Assembly: GCA_030734395.1 (NCBI GenBank) | Contig: JAUZTG010000041.1 | Location: forward strand, 2,232,001-2,296,000 | DNA: 64,000 nucleotides | DNA from: Sarocladium kiliense | Lineage: Eukaryota; Ascomycota; Sordariomycetes; Hypocreales; Sarocladiaceae | Direction: 5' to 3' | Shown: in pieces, positions 24,887 to 37,302 of the stretch | Layout of the letters: each line of letters begins with the position of its first letter | How positions within the stretch are numbered: position 1 is the stretch's first letter | Notes under the pieces: generated by a model | Databases searched by the model: none | What the model was told of the DNA's origin: nothing | Seen by the model: the letters and a program-made list of their open reading frames with translations, nothing else | Made by a program: the position numbers and the translations under genes

Positions 24887-25872
24887 TCATTGCAATTCGC
24901 TCCTGGCCACAAATCCCCCATTCTGGCCACCGTTGTCGCTCCGAGTCCCTGGCGAAGACTCCGGACTCGGCAGCTCACTCGGCTTCGCATACGACCCGTA
25001 ATCATCGGCCGGTAATTCAGAGATCGGATTGCCCGTCAACTCAGCTGTTGACACGGGCTGTCCAACAACCCTTTCCTGTCTTGTCTGAGCCGCTTCTATC
25101 GCTCCAGCGTTGTTACCACCCGCCGACCTCGCCTTGCGTCTTCTATAGAAGAGCCAAGCGACCAGAAGCACGATCAGAATGCCACCTAGACCGGCTCCGA
25201 CACCTATTCCGGCCTTTGCACCGGTTGAGAGTCCCGAGTCCGAAGAGCTCGAGCCAGGTGAGCCTGTTTCTTGCGTTCCGGTAGCCGACGTCGCAGGTGG
25301 TGATGTTGTGCCCCCGTCTCTTGTATTTCCACCTTCGCTGGAGGTAGGATCTGTATTGGAAGCGCCACCGCTGCTCGTGGTAGTCGATGAGGGCGGCGCT
25401 GACGAACGGTTCGCATTGTCTTCCTCGCCCTCCCCATCACCTAGGTCGAAGACGGGAGAGTAGCTGATATCCCCGGTTTCGATATCTTCAATCTCGAAAG
25501 CGTACTCGCCGTCTGGCGCGTTTTCCAAGACCACGGTCCAGTCAGCGCCTGATATTTCCTGGTTCGCTGCTTCCAAGTCAGTGAACTGCTCGATTATTGC
25601 ACTTGCTGGGTGTTGTTGATGAAAGTGATCGAGCAAGGCTACAATGACTTACCGCCTATCTCTTGAAGTCTGTTACGGCTGTTCGCAGGGCCTTCCGTCA
25701 GCCAGATATTGACGCCTTCATCTCCTTGCCCTTCCCACCGCAGCGTAAATGGCTCGCCCAGCTCCACATCCTCCCAGTCCAGGTCAAGAAACTGGACTCT
25801 GGCGTCGATCTGGGTAAGAAAGAGCGTGAAGAGAAGCACTCCAATAGATGTTAGACTCGATAAGCAGCGCAT
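24887..25872 (-). CDS. Kre9/Knh1-like domain protein with one transmembrane segment
   Basis: Exons 25653-25872 and 24887-25605 (47-nt intron) give 312 residues from ATG 25872. A signal peptide (about 1-24) is followed by a compact beta-type domain (about 25-127). Its start, LDWEDVELGEPFTLRW, and end, FEIEDIETGDISYSPVF, are typical of the Ser-Thr-rich GPI-anchored/Kre9-Knh1 family, linked in yeast to cell-wall beta-1,6-glucan. A Ser/Thr/Gly-rich stalk (about 140-200), a membrane span (about 205-227) and the stop-transfer run YRRRKAR follow, then a cytosolic tail of about 80 residues. The topology fits a cell-wall or surface sensor-like protein; a GPI anchor is not predicted because the span is internal. 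Function beyond that is inference. Confidence 0.8.
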
Positions 25873-27272
25873 GGTATCAATTCTGAGGAATCCATATGAA
25901 TGGAGGATTAACGAGTGTAGCTGTGTTTGGAGATGAACTCGAGGGACTCCGGCAAGAGAGCGGATCGAAGGACACCGGATTTATTACCGAGTGAACAAGA
26001 AAGCGGGACCAGCAGATCCAACGGACAATCTATTCCTTATTCGGTGACCTGACGGCATCGACTGAGGCTGTATCTCGACTCGCTCCAAGTGGCTGTGAGT
26101 AGCGTCCAGCTTAGAGTCCCAGTTTCCATGCAGCCAAGCCTTCTATCCACCATCCACCTCCCAATGGCTAAGCTCTTCCCAGTATGAACCCATTTGCGCT
26201 TCAACTTAGTTCGCGAACAAAAAACAAGCTTAAAAAGCTGCGCCCCGTTCCTGAGATGGGGGGCTCGGGACAACACGGTGACGAGTCTGCGTCGTCTACA
26301 GATCGAAGTCGTCATTTGATTGGTTTCTCTCGTCTCTTATTCAGGGTTAGTGTCTCATCTGGTATTCCCGGTGCCCTGCTCCATGCTATTTTTACGTCTC
26401 GTATAAGACGGATGAGTTGTGTCGACCACGTGGGTGAAAGCCGGAATTCCTGTTTCGAAGCGACTCTGACCTCGAGCACCTGAAGCTTCCAGCCCTTGGG
26501 TCTTCCGGAAAACGATTAATCGGGTTCGTACGTCACTGCAAGACATGCCGCACCGCAATCTGCACATTCAGTTGTTCATATTGAATGAGGCTTCCAGCCT
26601 GCCTATAGTAGCATCGATCCTCCCCTGGTCGCATGCTCCGGCTGGAATATAACACAAAACAAAGAGACCCTTCCTTCCTTAACACATTCTTGCAACCTCT
26701 GCCCTCGCTCCTATTCCGTGCTGCCTTTTTCTCTTGACCCTGAGAATACCAAAAGCGCCTTAAAGAACGCAAAGAACGCAGACGGCCCTGGGGAGACCAA
26801 CGGGAAACCACCAGAAAGTGGAGGGAAGGTCGGCGATGCCGATGCCCATCTCACCGTTCCGCACATTGTTACCGCGTCACTCATCCCTTTTGCCATTCCT
26901 TCTGACCAAATTGACCCCGAAAGACTCTGGGAATCGAACCTTCCGGAAACCAAAACATGCAACTAGAGGTTAAGTGAAAAAAACATCCCTGAGAAGAGGG
27001 TAAAGGAGACAGAAGCGCCATCGTACACAGACAACTGGGAAACAGGCAAAGGTGGAAGTGCTTCTCGCAAACCACACCAACCTCCTCGCCCGATTAATCG
27101 ATATTAGAGGCTCGTCATGGCCTTGATTCCTTGTGCGAGCAGCCGGGGAGGGTGGACAGTCGAAAAGACTTCCAAATCCTCAAGCCCGCAGGCTGACATC
27201 GAAGTGATCACCGCGGGCAACCACTTCGCCACGACCCCGTGTCCGCCGTTTCCCCTCGCGCCCTCTACCTCC
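25873..27272. other. Intergenic, Kre9-like promoter and Def1-like 3' flank
   Basis: No supported gene. A minus-strand B-box-like GGTTCGATTCC near 26928-26942 does not fold as a tRNA arm. Confidence 0.5.
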
Positions 27273-30061
27273 CTAATGGTAGTTCCCGCCCCAGCCTCCG
27301 CGCTGCTGCTGCTGACCACCACCACCGTAATAGCCGCCGCTGCCAAAGCCCTGGCCGTATGAGCCATAGGGGGTGTTGCCGTGCTGGTTGCCGCCAGCTC
27401 CAGCGCCCATGCCGTAGCCGCTGTTACCATGCAGGCCGTGGCTCTGCAGGTGACCAGGGTAGCCACCGTAGCCAGCTCCCATCTGGGAGCCCTGTGGCGG
27501 GGGAAGACCAGCGCCAGGGCCGTTGTTGGCAGCGGAGCCGGGGCGTGCGCCGCCAAGAGCAGGAGAAGGACCGGAGGTGGTCTTGCTGTCGGGGAACGGC
27601 TTCAACTCGTCCGTAGAGGCATTGCTGCCGGGCTGGTTTTGGCCGCTGAAGGAAGAGGGAGTCTGGGACTGGAAAGCGGAAGAGCCACGCGCGAAGCTGT
27701 CATGCATGCTACCGAAGCTGCTGCTGCCGCCGAGACCAGGCTGACTGCCACTCTGAGCCGCATTGCCTCTGCCGTAATCTCCGAGGCCAGAGCCCAGACC
27801 AGAGTCGCGGTGAGCAGAGGACTGGTTAAAGGCGCCGGGGGAAGAAGCGTGGTCATAAGGCGTGTTAGGCGAGACTCCGTAAGGCTGGCCATACATGCCT
27901 CCCTTGCCACCGTAAGGACCGAAGCTTCCCTGACCGTATCCAGAGTAGTATTGGTGATAGTAAGGGTTGCTGTAGTAGGGATGGTTGTAGCCAGGGTATT
28001 GTTGACCGTGCGACTGAGGCTGGGATCCAGGTCCAGCCTGCTGCTGTTGCTGGGGCTGCTGGGCCTGGCTAGTAGGGTTAGGAGTGTTGTTGCCGCTGTT
28101 CTGGGCATCGGCAGCGCCAGATCCAAGGCGGGGCTGGCTCTGAGGGTACTGGCTGAGGTTATCCGCCTGCTGAGTTGCATTGTAACCACCGAACCCACGC
28201 TGCTGGGAGGCAGCGTTGTCGGGCTGTCCTTGGCCGCCCTGTTGCTGGCCGAATTGCTGGCCGTAGTAGTTGTTGTAGGGGTTGCGGTCGTGCTGACCAG
28301 CAGTGTAGTAAGAGGAGTACTCGCTAGGCGCAGAGCTGAAGGCTCCTGCGGGTTGCTGCGCCTGGGCTTGCGAAGTGGGTGTAGAGAAGTTGTCGAAGGG
28401 AGGTTGCGAGGCCGGGGCCTGTTGAGAGAAGGGGTCTTGTGGCTTAGGAGCAGAGGGAATATCTTGAGGAGCCGACTGGCCATATCGACCAAACTGTGTG
28501 TTCGATGCGGAGGGTCCTGAGCACTATGGTTAGCCTAAATACGTAACGTCCTGATTCTTACACTTACCGGAAGGAGCGCCAGCAGGACCGGGTTGCTTCT
28601 GAGCGAAGGCATCGGGTACAGCAGCAGGTTGATTGACAGGAGGCAATGAAGCACGAGGATGAGCGACAGGTGACTCAGCTGGGGGCTGAGCACGAGTCTC
28701 CGGCTCCTCACGCTCGCCATCGAGTTCATCTTCACCATCGTTGAGGTTAAAAGCACCGAATTGTACCGCGGCACGGTCAACTTCACGGTTGCCGGGCATG
28801 CGAACGGCTTCCTCCTGGTCCAATACACGGCGCTGGTAGCTAGGCACACGAGCGGTACGGTCAGTGGTAGCCTTGATCGCAGCAGCAGCATAGCCACTCG
28901 CCGGGGCAGTCTGGCCTTGGTGTTGCTGGTAAGATGCGGAGAGAGGAGTTGCGGAAGTACTGGTCGGGTTCTGTCGAGGATCCCATGAGTCAGCAGCAGT
29001 GCTTGCAGCAGTAGCCGTAGCAGGCGGGATTGAGACGTCAACAACCTGTTCAAGATTGGTCTCGGTCAACTCGTCCTTGGAAGGCTGAAGGGCAACATCA
29101 GGTTCCACGACGGCAGCGACCGGTGCAGGTTCAGCAGGCTCGGCAACGGGAGTATTCTCTTCGGGTGCTTCGACCTGTTCGGATTCGGCAGGGGTAGGTT
29201 CGGAGGCAGGAGCAGGCTCAGCAGCCTGGACGGGGGGAGGAACTGGTTCCTTGGGCTTCGGCTGGGGCTTTACAGCAGTCTGGCGAAGCATACTGGCCCA
29301 GGTCTTAGCGGCAGGAGCAGACGATTTCGTGGCTTCAGGAGCGGTTGTAGGGGCTTCAGGCTCAGTAGGCTTAGCCGTCGTCTCGCCCCAAGCGGTCGAT
29401 TCTTCGGTGGAAACAGACAGTTGCTGGTTCTCCTTGCGAGCGCCATTGGTCGCTGGGGCCTGTGCAGGTCGTCCGCCACGTCCTCCACGGCCTCCACCAT
29501 CAGTAGCACGGCCGCGTCCGCGGCCTCCCTCAGAAACAATTCGACCACCTCTGGCGGGGCGAGAGGCGGCACCAGTGGCATCGTTAGCGGCAGACGGAGG
29601 GGCGGTCTCCTTGGTCTTGCGAGGAGCCTTCTTGACCTTGGATACTTCGTCCCACTGGGAGATGGTACCTGGGGAAACACTTGTCAGAAACTTGTCCACA
29701 GCTCAAATCATTGACGATGCATCTTGCGATGAAGATGTCTCTTTCTCCTGCTGAGAGAGGGTGATAGCTCGTGCGTACCTTCAGCAATGCGTGTAACGGC
29801 CTCATTCTCGTCGCCGTTGGTCTCTTGCAAGGCGTAGAGAACATCGACTTCAGACCAGTCGGGGAACATCTCGCGGATCACAGATGTCTTGTCGCCATAT
29901 TGCTTTCTGAGCTCAGCAAAGTCGCCCTCGTCGTCAAAGGCACCAGTCGATGTGGAGTCACCGTTGGTCCTGCGACCACCTCGGCCAGCGAAGCCACCTC
30001 TTCCACCGCGTGCAGAGCCCCTACCGCCTCGGGCGGAGGACCGAGATGCGACCTCGGACAT
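27273..30061 (-). CDS. DEF1: Def1-like CUE-domain, Gln/Pro/Gly-rich protein
   Basis: Minus-strand exons 29779-30061, 28568-29668 and 27273-28516 (introns 110 and 51 nt) join to 875 residues from ATG 30061. The N-terminus has an RGG-type stretch, then a CUE ubiquitin-binding domain (about 45-95, with MFPDWSEVDVLYAL). A long disordered part follows: basic/RG-rich, then Ala/Pro/Glu-rich, then from about residue 460 a low-complexity region rich in Gln, Tyr, Gly and Asn. Yeast Def1 has this same order and promotes ubiquitination and degradation of stalled RNA polymerase II; proteolytic processing removes its Gln-rich tail, letting the rest enter the nucleus. The call rests on architecture, since most of the sequence is low-complexity. 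It is divergent from the 442-aa gene. Confidence 0.85.
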
Positions 30062-31032
30062 GGTGTGTTATTTGTTATGAAAGTCGGAGTAGGTTGTGAG
30101 GAGGGAGGGGAAGCCGTCAGCTGTCCTCTTTGGGGGAGCGACAGGCTAGGTGGAGGGAGAGGCACGGTGGTGCAGAACCAGCCGTGACGGAAGAAAACGT
30201 CGGCAATGGATCGGGAGGAGAGCTGCAGTGATGGAATGCGATGGAGAGAAGCGATCGAGGGAGGGCGCAGCGATGTGCGGGGATGAAAAGAAGCAAGCGA
30301 GAAGCTTTGAGCGCGAGGTTTTCCCCAGAGGCAGATGATGGTGGAAGGGTTGAGGTTACGAAGGTTTTGACCTTAGTGGCTGATGACACCCCTTTGCGGT
30401 GCGAGTCGCGCCCGAGGCCAACAGCAGTAACTGCTAAGGCAGAGTCACGCCTGCAGGGCAGAGCCTCCGTGCGGGCTACGGTAAGGTACGGCTACAGTGT
30501 GGATGCCAGTGCCACTGGGGACAGTCAGGTGCCCTGCTTCCCGCTAAGCTGAGCTAGGGTCCACTGCCCAGTGGCGCCTTACACTGGAGGCAACGCAACC
30601 GGACGCCTGATGGAGGCCTGAATTGCCACTGAGGCACCGCGCTACGGTGCTGGATTGGGGCACCATCCTCTTTCACATGGACTGGACTGTGATAGACCAG
30701 GACGGGACCCAGCGACACATGAGTCGCACGATGCTAACGCCTGGCTTCCTGACGTTTTAGGCATAGAAACAATTCAACTGTCAATCTGCTGATAGCTTTC
30801 AACGCAATGCATCATCAATTGCATCTAATTGCGGTGCATTTACAGACTCCTGTCCGAGGCATACCTGCATCAGATAGAGCTGAGGCTCGACTAAGCACGC
30901 GAGCAATGCAAGGAGCAAGCAAGGCACCGTGTCTCGGCGCCTCCGTCCCTTGTCCGCGCAATGCCCCACAAGAGCTCGAGACCCATAGAATAAGATCACG
31001 TGATGTCGTGACTGGATCATGTCATTGCAACC
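30062..31032. other. Shared upstream region between divergent genes
   Basis: This 971-nt interval separates the starts of the Def1-like gene (minus) and the 442-residue gene (plus), so it must contain both promoters. No other feature is recognised. Confidence 0.55.
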
Positions 31033-32361
31033 ATGGCAGCTCGATCGATAGCCATCACACGAGAACAGAGGTCCAATTGTTCCGTCTATCCTAGCCTACG
31101 AGGCGTGTTCCTACCACTCGCAGAGCTGGGCTCAGCGAATCTTGCACTTTCATCGGCTGGGCCGCCACAGCTCACGATGTTTACGACCAAGTCCGCCCAG
31201 TCCTTGAAGAACCTCTTCGCAGGTTATCACGAGCCAGCCACACTCAGCAAGCAGCATTCCCAGAAGCTTCTCGATGGCCTAAAAACATCCTTTCGAAGTC
31301 AACTCGACCGCGAGCATGGCAATGTCGCCAGCAGCGTCTCAGCTGCTTCGAAGGCTGCTGCTGGCGCCGACACGATCCGACGGACATCTCCCACTCATCA
31401 ACACCTGAAGACGATTCTCACAAACCCGCTCTTCAGCTATGAGAAAGGTGCCCCGAAAATCTTCGACCAGCCAGCAGCGACAAGAAAACGCGAACCCATG
31501 GATGTGTTTGAACAGGCTGCGTCGAAAGGCATTTTGACGATTCAGGCCGCAACTGGGTGTCTTATTGCCAGAACTCAACTCCTCAATCAAGCCTCGCCTC
31601 AACCAACAACAGACGCCAAAGAAACGGCAAGTCGGGTTCTGCGATGGCTTCACTCATCAGATCAGATGAACGATATGCAATTCATGTCGAACTACAAGTT
31701 CATTCGTGCCTTCATGCCCTGTCTCGTGGAGGCTGGCATGGACGATATTGTGTGGGATTGGCTGTCACGGAGCCTTGATAGTGACCGATCACATCCCCAT
31801 GCCATCTCATATCTACTTCTACAGCTGGTATGGCACAAGGGACATCCTCGAAACGGGAATCTGGACAGTTGCATTACCGCGTTGCTCCAAGCAGAACAGA
31901 TGTTCCGGGCCAAAACCAACGCTCCAGATCTACTAGTTCGGCCGTGGCAGGCAGTCTCCTGGCTATCTACTGTTGAGGCATATAGAAGGCGACCAGCTTC
32001 AGAAAAACTCTTCGATGAGCACGTTCACACTGGAGATCGATTGCCGGGCAAATTCCCTGTGGAACAGGCACACCTTTACCTCCTCCATCCCAAGCATCCC
32101 GACAATGCACCAGCCATACACCTCTTCCAAGACAAACCGGGTCTGAAGCTGCTGCTCACCTCATTTGCCTCTACGACAGAGACAAAGAGCACGAAGGCGG
32201 TGCCGGTATGGAGAAGTATTGGATCTTGGGTATCGTCCTTGGGACAGGACACTGTTGACTCCCTCACACGGTCAGGCAGAGATGACGAGGCGAAGGAGAT
32301 CACCAGGTTCCTAGAGACGGACGTTCCAGAGTTGCTTGGTCATGTCCCTCACCCAACATGA
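31033..32361 (+). CDS. Conserved-looking hypothetical protein, 442 aa
   Basis: One exon from ATG 31033 to TGA. I do not recognise the family. A second ATG at residue 49 (MFTTKSAQSLKNLF) starts a basic, amphipathic stretch that could be a mitochondrial targeting sequence and may be the true start. The rest is mostly helical with Leu/Trp-rich segments (for example ISYLLLQLVWHKGH near residues 256-269), somewhat like helical-repeat mitochondrial RNA or translation factors, but no repeat is clear. No membrane span. Codon use and the length of the open frame argue it is a real gene. It is convergent with the small gene at 32565. Confidence 0.75.
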   Translation: MAARSIAITREQRSNCSVYPSLRGVFLPLAELGSANLALSSAGPPQLTMFTTKSAQSLKNLFAGYHEPATLSKQHSQKLLDGLKTSFRSQLDREHGNVASSVSAASKAAAGADTIRRTSPTHQHLKTILTNPLFSYEKGAPKIFDQPAATRKREPMDVFEQAASKGILTIQAATGCLIARTQLLNQASPQPTTDAKETASRVLRWLHSSDQMNDMQFMSNYKFIRAFMPCLVEAGMDDIVWDWLSRSLDSDRSHPHAISYLLLQLVWHKGHPRNGNLDSCITALLQAEQMFRAKTNAPDLLVRPWQAVSWLSTVEAYRRRPASEKLFDEHVHTGDRLPGKFPVEQAHLYLLHPKHPDNAPAIHLFQDKPGLKLLLTSFASTTETKSTKAVPVWRSIGSWVSSLGQDTVDSLTRSGRDDEAKEITRFLETDVPELLGHVPHPT

Positions 32362-32564
32362 ATGCCAACTCTCCCCGAATGACGTAACGAACAATTTTGG
32401 GCCTCTCAGTCATGCTGCATCAGACTCCGGCTGAGAGGGATACCATCAATATCAGTGCCTGCGTCACAAGCCTCTGCGTTGATCATTGAGGACTGTATTC
32501 AGGACTGAAATACGATGAGCGAGGGCGAGCCGCCGCTCAGCCACCAACGTCGCCGCCCATAACC

Positions 32565-32882
32565 TCAAAAGGCCGACTGCTCCAACTCTTGCAGCACCTG
32601 CATCCAACCTTCAAGCGCAGCCAAAGTCACCCTCGACTCATCAATTTGATCCTGCAGACGCCTCACCGCCCGCACCGCCACCATCAAATCCCTGATGATT
32701 CGTGGTGATATCTCAGGTCGTATCTCCTGGGGTTGGTCCGTGAGCCTCTTCTCCCGATGTTTCATCGTCGTGAAAGCGATCCGGTGATCCACCTCCAGCC
32801 TTGCGATATTATCCTTGAGCTCTTGCTGCTTTACAAGAAGTTCGGCCATCTCGGACTGACTGGCTTCTCGTGGCGCGGCCAT
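32565..32882 (-). CDS. Small coiled-coil protein, 105 aa
   Basis: A single exon from ATG 32882. The sequence is helix-forming and heptad-like in two blocks (about 10-50 and 68-102) with the Pro-rich break EIRPEISPRI between them. This is the layout of small subunits of kinetochore, tethering or motor complexes, but I cannot name one. No membrane span or signal peptide. It lies between two clear genes with short flanks. The protein-like composition supports it, but the short length keeps confidence moderate. Confidence 0.55.
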   Translation of the reverse strand: MAAPREASQSEMAELLVKQQELKDNIARLEVDHRIAFTTMKHREKRLTDQPQEIRPEISPRIIRDLMVAVRAVRRLQDQIDESRVTLAALEGWMQVLQELEQSAF

Positions 32883-33133
32883 TTTAAGATGATAAAGGCG
32901 GAAGTCGGAAACTTGATTGAACAGAATGAAGATGCACTACCAGCTGTATATCTAGATTTCCGGGTAGCAGGTCACAATCATAAAGATACCCACGTCCCGT
33001 TCCCACCTCGCTGTGCGACATCCCCGCTATGCTGTCCGTGACACCTCAACTGTGACACAAATGGCCCATATTCAAGCAACCGTAAAGATCTATGTGCGCT
33101 GACAGGCTCCATCCAAGCCCGGCAAGACTTCTC

Positions 33134-35112
33134 TCAGTCCGACTCACTCTCTTCCGCGTCAGAGAACCCATTGAACTCCTCCTCCTCCTCATCATCATCA
33201 TCACTAGCTCCCGCACCAGACGGGCCAGCCTCACCATCCTCATCCTCCGGCTCCTCAACGTCGTACGCTGCAGAAAGGTCCCACCTGTCCCCCTTGGCAT
33301 TTTTGCTAACATACTTGACAAACTTCAGAGTTCCACTGTCACGCAGCACGATGACCATCTTGTTCCACGCTGCAGCCTGGAAGAAGAGGATGTTGTCGTC
33401 GTCGCCGCTGGATTTGTACACCGCGGCGTCTTCATCTGCATCGTCCTCGCCGGCCATGTAGACCTCGTGGCCACCGACCTCTTCAGCTTCCTTGGGGGGC
33501 TCCTCCACAGCCTTTGCTTTGCCTTTGCCCTTGCCATTGGTCTTGGCCTGTGGTTCTTCTTCCTCGTCCTCTTCATCGGCGTCGTCACCCCAACCTGTGG
33601 TCGGTGTGATGCCAATATTCAGCTCCAAGCGTGCCTTCCCCTCGTGACCTGTTGCGAGGGTGTAGTCCAAGCCCCTGCGGAATCGTCGAGCCATTACGTC
33701 GCTGCTCTCGACGGTGCAACCGGTAGCAATCTGTAACCAGTGCCTGAACTGACGGCTCGGGAGGAAGTTATCGAGGAGTTCGGTGATGGGGGATTCATCC
33801 TGCGAGGTGCGCAGCTCATCTGGTCCACTTGGTTGCTGGTACAGGAATCGATGCTTGTGAGGTGGCTTCGCGACCCTCCAGGGAGTCTCCTTCTCGATCT
33901 TCGTACTGTCTTCTGGGAGTGGCTGCTTCTCCTGAGCCTCCACAAACTTCTTTAGTCTTGCCGCGAACTTCTTAGACAAGATATCCGCCAATGTGATGCT
34001 GGAATTCTCTTCAAAATGCTCAGACACCTGCTCAAGAGTGTCTGGTGTCAAGTATGTCGGTGCCATATACTTGAGCAGGAACTCAAGATCAGCTTCCTCG
34101 AAGTCTTCAGAACTGGCCTTGGGTTGGTCGACCTTGGCGATCTGTGGTTGAGGAAGGTCATACTGCGCAGGGTTCCCCTGCAGTTGCATGAGGCTGCTGT
34201 TCTTCGCGTTCTTTTCCTCCTCGCCCTCGATGTAACCATCTTCGCCGATTTGTGGGATGTGGAACCAGCCGCTGATAGCCATACGCACTCTGCCACCTTG
34301 CTTCTCCAGTATCTCTTTCGTTTCTGCATGGTAAACCTCCTCGACGTCGTGGAAACTCTCGCCGGGCTGAACAGCAAAGAAGCTGAGCTGGTTCCAGGCC
34401 GGAGGGATCACCTTGACCGCATCGGGCAGAGGGGTTTTTGCAACCTCGCCATCTTTGTTCTCGATCTCCTTGACAGGGAAGAGGCGCAGAGCACCGCCCC
34501 ATTCAGGTTGCCACGGGGTGTCGGGATCGGTCAGGTACAGAATATAGCTGACCCTGCGGCTGCCAATGACATCGTCGTGACAGAGTAGGTAGCACCCTGG
34601 AGTGTACACATTGATCGCCATATCAGTCTTCCTCCCACTCAATGGTCCGCAGCCGGTGATATGGGCGACATAATCACGGAAAGCCTCGGAGTACACAGCG
34701 TCTCGGAGGGCAAGGAGGGATGGCAGCTTCGAGAGGGATTCATCGTCGAGTCCGTCGAGGTTGGCAAGGTCACCGGACTGGTGGATCTTGTAGATGTCTG
34801 TCTCTTTCGGTGTGAACTCGACATTGTTTCGAATCTCCTCGCGGACGGATCGTAGAAGCTTATCGTTGACGAGCTCGTGGATGACGGCATGCTTGTAAGG
34901 CGAGGAGTTCGCGTACTCGTCGGTGTACGATTGAAGGACCTTTTTGTCAAAGAGCCCGGCTCTGAAGCGCTTCTTTGCCTCCTCTGCACCGAGGGCTGTA
35001 CAAGTTAGCTAAGGCTATTGCCTCGATGCGACCGGCATTGGAGCTCACCGGTCTTGGAGCGCTTAGAGGCGGCTGCTTCGCCAGCAGCACGGGATTCGGC
35101 CTTGCGCTTCAT
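33134..35112 (-). CDS. TPA1: Prolyl 3,4-dihydroxylase Tpa1/Ofd1 family
   Basis: Exons 35049-35112 and 33134-34995 (53-nt intron with branch CTAAC) join to 641 residues from ATG 35112. This is a 2-oxoglutarate/Fe(II) dioxygenase with two double-stranded beta-helix domains. The catalytic N-domain shows the iron ligands H161 and D163 (CHDD) and distal H237 (GESFHDVEE), with the 2-oxoglutarate-binding Arg in RMAISGW (about R259). The spacing agrees with yeast Tpa1. Known family members hydroxylate ribosomal protein uS12 (Rps23), affecting translation accuracy, and in fission yeast Ofd1 controls an SREBP factor by oxygen. The C-terminal domain carries an acidic Lys/Gly insert and an Asp/Glu/Ser-rich tail. 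The N-terminus is basic (MKRKAESR, SKRSK), which may direct it to the nucleus. Confidence 0.92.
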
Positions 35113-36046
35113 GGCGACGGCAGGTGCTGGTCAATTCCCACTTCAATTGGTATAGGCGAGCTTCTGTGCTGTCGTCGTCGGTGCGGAATGGTGAAAACTT
35201 CGTATCGGCAAAAGCTGAACCCAATGCTGGTGGGCTGATACTGGGACGACGATGACGGGAGCGAAAAAAAAAGTGGGATGCGGTGAGTGAGGCTCAATTC
35301 CGCCCAGGTGGGGCTTCGTGATGGCTTCGTTGCATTGGACAGTGCCTGACTCTGGCTCTGCGAGAGACAAATACCTGGAAAGGGCATGGGATCGCGGTGT
35401 TCATCAGCATAAGAAGCAAGATCTGAGGTCCAATGCTTATCAAGATAGTCCCTCCAAGCTTAATTGATAAATGGCATGGAGTCGGATTCAACAGGGTAAC
35501 CTGTATGAGCTACCCTATCGCGTTGGTTGTGAGCATCAATCCATCCGGATGGACGGGGTTGGTATCCGCACTTTCAGTTCTTATTGAAAGACCACGGTGT
35601 ATTTATTCTGAATATAAAACTCAAGCCTGAACATCTGGTAGCAAATGATGAGGTGATACTTTGTTAATCACCAACTTCCATTGCTGTTCATCGATGACCC
35701 TCATTCTACTCCAAGGTAAGAGTCACAATGGCAAGTTCCCAATGCCCAAATGAGAAAATGGCACTTGAGATTTCCTCCCCTTGGAGACTCCTCGAAGGCA
35801 AAACACACCTGTACGATGTCGTCAGCATTATTCACAGTAATTCGTCGAGCTGCCCAAGCTTCCCCACGCTTAGCTCGCCTCCCCCTCATACTCCAACCTA
35901 CGCCGATACATGGCATCCACTAACTTGAACAGGCAGGCCGGCCAAGAAACCTGATATGGGCACGTCTTCTACATCTCAGTTCTAAATGTCTCTTCAATTT
36001 CCTCTTTCATACAAAGTCTTGAGATTATTGCTGACAATACTTCACA
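35113..36046. other. Divergent promoter interval
   Basis: It separates the Tpa1-like gene (minus) from the PLP enzyme gene (plus) and should contain both promoters. No gene is seen in it. Confidence 0.5.
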
Positions 36047-37302
36047 ATGGGCCTCGACGAACAGCAAGTCCGGGCACACTTCCCCGCCCTGGTCCACGAC
36101 CAGGTCTTCCTCGATAACGCTGGTGGCAGTCAGACCCTGGGTCCCGTCATCGACTCCATCACCGCCTACCTCTCTCGCACGAATGTCCAACTCGGTGCGT
36201 CCTACGCCACAGGGAAAGAAGCAACAGCTCGTTACTCTGACGCCTTCGCTGCTGCTGCGCGTTATATCAACGCCAACGTCGATGACATCGTCTTCGGTCC
36301 TTCAACCACACAGCTCTTCCGTAATCTTTCCTGGGCTCTTGAATTCCAGCCTGGCGATGAGATCCTGGTATCAGCACTCGATCATGAAGCTAATATTGCA
36401 TCTTGGGTTGATCTTGCCAGAAGGCAGGACCTGAGACTCTACTGGTGGAAGCCGCGTGAGGATAGAACCAGTCCTGAGCTGACTGCGGAGGCACTCCGTA
36501 GTGAGATGAGCCACCTCACGCGCTTGCGTCTCGTTGCCTTCACCCATGCGAGCAACATCCTCGGAACGATTCACGATGTCAAGGCAATCAGCAAAGTCGC
36601 CCATGAGTATGGTGCCCTCGTCTGTGTGGACGGTGTAGCTTACGCACCTCACCGTCCCATTGACGTGCAGGATCTCGACGTCGATTTCTACTCCTTCTCA
36701 TGGTACAAAGTCTACGGCCCACACGTGGCAATGCTATACTCCAGCTGGCCTGCGCGACAGAAAGTGCGATCACTGGGTCACTTCTTCAACCCTCAGCAGT
36801 CTCTCGCTGACCGTCTTGGCCTTGCCGGCGCAAGCTACGAGCTGTTACAAAGCATTCCACTAGTGATTGAGTACCTTGGTGGTCGTGACTCAGACCGCTG
36901 GCAGGACGTTGTGGAACATGAGGAGAAGCTGCAGGAAGCATTGCTGTCATACCTGCGGGACAGACCAGATGTGACCATCTACGGTCACCGTGAAAGCGAT
37001 CCCGCACGGCGAGTCCCCACTGTCAGCTTCACGATCCAAGGGTGGGACTCGAAAGAGGTTGTCGAGACGGTCGAGGCGCAAACAAACTATGCTTTCCGTT
37101 GGGGCGCGTTCTACTCGGAGCGGCTGGTGAGGGATGTCTTAAGTCTTGGTCCTCATGGTGTGGTGAGGGTGAGCATGGTGCATTACAATACTCGTAAGTC
37201 AATCCTCGCTTGTGTATATGATTCAATCTTAACTCTTTTGCAGTCGACGAGGTCCAGGGTCTTATTCAAGCGTTTCAAGAGCATCTGCCACAACGGGCCT
37301 GA
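36047..37302 (+). CDS. Class-V PLP-dependent aminotransferase / cysteine-desulfurase-like protein
   Basis: Exons 36047-37193 and 37244-37302 (50-nt intron) give 401 residues; reading through the intron would instead add an unrelated tail. The fold-type I features are FLDNAGGSQ at the N-terminus (substrate loop), DHEANIASW (about 112-120), a cofactor Asp in CVDGVAYAPHR and the Schiff-base lysine K221 in SWYKVYGPH. The region where SufS/NifS enzymes carry their active cysteine reads AFRWGAFYSERL (about 349-360) and has no Cys. A true desulfurase is therefore unlikely; a lyase, epimerase or transaminase of the Csd-like subgroup fits better. The substrate is unknown and it is probably cytosolic. 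Confidence 0.85.

Noticed and set aside
26925..26945. Minus-strand tRNA B-box-like GGTTCGATTCC
   Set aside because: The flanking bases do not form the five-pair T-arm stem and no A box or acceptor stem was found.
27381..28520. Plus-strand frame of 379 codons
   Set aside because: This is the antisense shadow of the Gln/Gly-rich exon of the Def1-like gene; repetitive codons leave the opposite strand open.
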